Shown: one piece after another, positions 62,046-64,000 of the stretch | Layout of the letters: each line of letters starts with the position of its first letter | Position numbering within the stretch: the stretch's first letter is position 1 | Assembly (NCBI RefSeq): GCF_026239555.1 | Contig: NZ_JAPIVP010000020.1 | Span: forward strand, 1 to 64,000 | DNA from: Pedobacter sp. PF22-3 | GTDB taxonomy: Bacteria; Bacteroidota; Bacteroidia; Sphingobacteriales; Sphingobacteriaceae | Length of the DNA: 64,000 nt | Direction: 5' to 3' | Program-made: the position numbers and the translations under genes | The notes under the pieces: generated by a model | Databases searched by the model: none | Seen by the model: the letters and a program-made list of their open reading frames with translations, nothing else | Told to the model about the DNA's origin: nothing

Positions 62046-62399
62046 ATGACAGCCATTAAAGAAAGTTCGACCCGTAATTTTAACAAAGGCGTAGCGTTAA
62101 CCAGCTGCCCCGTTACTTTTGTAATGGAAAAAATTGGTGGTTATTGGAAACCGATTATTATTTATCATTTAATGAGCGGGCCAAAACGCTACAGCGAATT
62201 AAAACGCGCTATACCACAGATTACAGAAAAAATGCTGATACAACACTTAAAGCAGTTGCAAAATGACGACCTGGTTCACCGTGATGCACAAGCGGTTATT
62301 CCGCCCGTAGTGACTTACAGTCTCACCAAATCAGGGCAGGATCTTTTTCAGGTATTGGATTCAATGGTAGATTGGGCCGTTAAAAATGGCTCTGTTTAA
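62046..62399 (+). CDS. HxlR family transcriptional regulator
   Basis: A 117-residue winged-helix regulator. I use the ATG at 62046; the frame is open further upstream from a TTG, but the promoter lies in that extension. The typical signature is complete: LTSCPVTFVMEKIGGYWKPIIIYHLMSGPKRYSELKRAIPQITEKMLIQHLKQLQNDDLVHRDA. Cys21 in the TSCPV motif is the conserved redox-sensitive residue of MarR/DUF24-type members (YodB, HypR). It is probably an autoregulator and regulator of the divergent oxidoreductase gene. Confidence 0.93.
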   Translation: MTAIKESSTRNFNKGVALTSCPVTFVMEKIGGYWKPIIIYHLMSGPKRYSELKRAIPQITEKMLIQHLKQLQNDDLVHRDAQAVIPPVVTYSLTKSGQDLFQVLDSMVDWAVKNGSV

Positions 62400-62718
62400 C
62401 CTCATTATAGACAAAATAAGGGTTTGAGTAAAAATTTGGTTCATATTACCATTTAAGACACATAAGGTACATATAAGCCAATACACGGTAGATCATGAAA
62501 CAAGTTTAGCATGATGGCTTTATGTGTAGTTGATCATTAGGCGATATAATATCTTTTATTGATTGGAAATGAAAGGATGGTTTTTCATCGGAAGCTGCAG
62601 TCCTGCTGTTCACTGTAATCCTCATGCTTCGGGGCTGCCGCTGCCATCAGGTTTACTAACAGCGTAGCTGCAAACGGCGACCTTGAAAATGAAAAACGCA
62701 TCTATACATCGAAATGGC
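62400..62718. other. Intergenic region with spacer repeats
   Basis: Bases 62460-62510 (ATATAAGCCAATACACGG) match a unit at 63360-63405. Bases 62597-62640 (GCAGTCCTGCTGTTC ... AATCCTCATGCTTCGG) match 55505-55560. No gene is visible. Confidence 0.6.
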
Positions 62719-63042
62719 CTAAAGGATCATAATTCCTTTGATGTTTCCTGCCTGCTTGTAAATAGCAATCACCTCATCCGCATTTTGCACAGGCTTTTTT
62801 ACCGTAATGGAAACATATTTCCCCGTTTTTGAAGGCTGCTCCATAAACTCATCGTTAGGTAAAATGGCACGTAACTCCTGTATTTTATCTAAACCGCCGG
62901 TAATGATGAATTTAAAATGGTAAACACCCGGAAATTTTTCAACGCTTTCCAATTTCTCTTTCAAATTCACATAAATATCTTGGCTAGCCCCTTCTGGGAT
63001 ATCGGTAAATTCAATATCCTTATTTGTTTTTTTCTCTTCCAT
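62719..63042 (-). CDS. DUF493 family protein (YbeD-like)
   Basis: A 107-residue cytosolic protein with the ACT-like fold of the DUF493/YbeD family: FPGVYHFKFIITGGLDKIQELRAILPN, then SKTGKYVSITVKKPVQNADEVIAIYKQAGNIKGIMIL. The family has been linked to lipoate metabolism in enterobacteria by gene position, but no such neighbours are present. Probably a single gene. Confidence 0.88.
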   Translation of the reverse strand: MEEKKTNKDIEFTDIPEGASQDIYVNLKEKLESVEKFPGVYHFKFIITGGLDKIQELRAILPNDEFMEQPSKTGKYVSITVKKPVQNADEVIAIYKQAGNIKGIMIL

Positions 63043-63663
63043 TATCAGATTATATCAAATTCTATACCTAAAACATCAGTGTGTAATTCTGACAGCATAC
63101 TGTATTTATTCAACTCAAAATCCCGCCATTTTGCGTGAAAGCTGAGGGTTTTAAACCCTCAATAGCAGCACAAACTCAATTTAAATAAACCTTGGCGAAG
63201 CGGATACCCGCCTGGTGCGTAAGGCCTGCAGGCGTATGAGCAAAGCAAAGGGCTGCAGAATGCCATGAGATACAGGTTTGCCTTTTCTAAAAACCAAAAG
63301 GGCAGATTTACCATAGCTATATTAGCCCCAAATAAAAACAAGGGCATTTTACCATATAAGATAGATAAGGGCCATATAAGCCAATACCGGATAGATTCTG
63401 AAACGAGTAAAATAAACCTTGGCGAAGCGGATACCGGCCTGGTGCGTAAGGCCTGCAGGCGTACGAGCAAAGCAAAGGGCTACACAACCCTATGAAATAC
63501 AGGTTTGGCTTTCCCCTAAATTTCCTAAAGGGGAATTCATACCCAAATTTAATCTCAGGATCTTTTTATATTATTCAACCATACCCAATAAAGGAAAGAT
63601 TCTGACCACCAAGTAGCTATAAGACCTAAAAACAATAAGAATAGCTAATAAAATAAGTTCAGC
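63043..63663. repeat. Spacer with direct repeats of about 95 bp
   Basis: A unit starting AAATAAACCTTGGCGAAGCG at 63183 recurs at 63411, with a spacing of 228 bases and few changes; it continues GGCCTGCAGGCGTA and GAGCAAAGCAAAGGGCT. Between the copies lies a variant of the 62460 phrase (63360-63405). Near 63513-63535 there is a small CCCCTAAATTTCCTAAAGGGG stem. The reading frames listed here are repeat-derived, and no gene is supported. Confidence 0.7.
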
Positions 63664-63771
63664 ATGACGAATGCTTTGCACGAGCCAATGGATTTACAAC
63701 TAATTACCAACAACTTTGGCAAAAAGCCCCGAGAATTGTTATTTTTGAACCTCAAAAAAACAGGAGCCGAT

Positions 63772-64000
63772 TTGGATTATTTAGCAGGATTAAACCCACA
63801 ACAAAGAGCAGCAGTAGAAAACACAAAAGGACCGGTAATGATTGTTGCAGGTGCAGGTTCGGGCAAAACCAGGGTAATTACATTTCGTGTAGCCCACCTG
63901 ATCCAAACCGGTACCGATCCATTTAACATTCTGGTTTTAACCTTTACCAACAAGGCGAGTAAAGATATGCGCGAGCGTATCAGCAAGGTAGTTGGTGCGG
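63772..64000 (+). CDS. UvrD/PcrA-type ATP-dependent DNA helicase, 5' end only
   Basis: The frame runs to the window edge. The translation LDYLAGLNPQQRAAVENTKG, VMIVAGAGSGKTRVITFRVAHLI and ILVLTFTNKASKDMRERI shows the Q-motif, the Walker A (motif I) and motif Ia of superfamily 1A helicases, which unwind DNA in repair and replication. I prefer the TTG at 63772, because it opens with the usual LDYLAGLNPQQ and has AGGAG five bases upstream. In-frame ATGs at 63664 and 63688 would add about 30 unrecognised residues. The rest of the gene, about 2 kb, is beyond the window. Confidence 0.9.
   Translation, partial: MDYLAGLNPQQRAAVENTKGPVMIVAGAGSGKTRVITFRVAHLIQTGTDPFNILVLTFTNKASKDMRERISKVVGA

Overview
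The window looks like chromosome from a Bacteroidota bacterium of the Sphingobacteriaceae, most like Pedobacter or a close relative. This rests on AT-rich DNA, type IX secretion (T9SS) C-terminal sorting domains on two secreted enzymes (12991-15816 and 57559-58536), many lipoproteins with short lipoboxes, and several lineage-typical families (DUF4397, DUF3298, DUF1801, DUF255, outer-membrane beta-barrels). Starts mostly lack Shine-Dalgarno sequences, and several sit behind TAnnTTTG-type -7 boxes. All calls come from reading the sequence; no database search was run. No tRNA, rRNA, CRISPR array or recognisable transposase gene was seen.

Layout. 1-9.7 kb: the ClpB disaggregase, a secreted M60-like metallopeptidase, two beta-barrel proteins, a 22-residue-repeat secreted protein, an MFS exporter and an FMN reductase. 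9.7-20.4 kb: a peptidase-rich stretch with an M28 lipoprotein, a metzincin-type zinc peptidase overlapping a small cytochrome c, a T9SS-secreted subtilase, an M57-type HEIGH peptidase lipoprotein and a DPP-IV-like S9 peptidase. It is interrupted by a 375-bp non-coding tandem repeat. 20.5-33.2 kb: paired polysaccharide deacetylases, a DUF3298 lipoprotein, small conserved proteins, a nitroreductase, an ABC-F ATPase, a DUF4397 lipoprotein, an ECF sigma factor with a membrane partner, and duplicated Uma2 genes. 33.2-41.3 kb: a SlyD-like isomerase, a DUF255 thioredoxin-fold protein, a truncated DUF1016 gene, a dipeptide epimerase, a GH25 lysozyme and an unrecognised 434-aa protein.

Accessory island, about 41.6-49.6 kb. 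It is distinctly AT-rich and runs on the minus strand as a very tight five-gene operon with gaps of 1 to 6 bp. In order of transcription it encodes a C5-cytosine DNA methyltransferase, a protein with two GHKL ATPase domains (Hsp90/MORC-like at the N-terminus, histidine-kinase-like at the C-terminus), a receiver-like protein, a DGQHR/DUF262-like protein, and a protein ending in a HEPN-like domain with an RxxxxH motif. A 59-aa reading frame lies just upstream. An XRE regulator gene and the frameshifted remnant of a second one lie downstream. I read the operon as a candidate anti-phage system that couples DNA modification, a two-component-style relay and a toxic RNase. It is the most interesting object in the window.

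The island lies between two clusters of intergenic palindromic repeats (about 38.9-40.0 kb and 51.1-52.5 kb) that share the same modules. Beside it are an unknown 248-aa protein gene, a 21-bp minisatellite that stays open in several frames, and a 485-bp direct duplication.

52.6-64 kb returns to ordinary chromosome: an MFS transporter, a GH43 glycosidase, an M20 dipeptidase, a T9SS SGNH hydrolase, a YdbS/YdbT-like PH-domain pair, an NTF2-like protein, an NmrA-like oxidoreductase divergent from an HxlR regulator with a readable promoter-operator region, a DUF493 protein, and the 5' end of a UvrD/PcrA helicase gene cut by the window edge.
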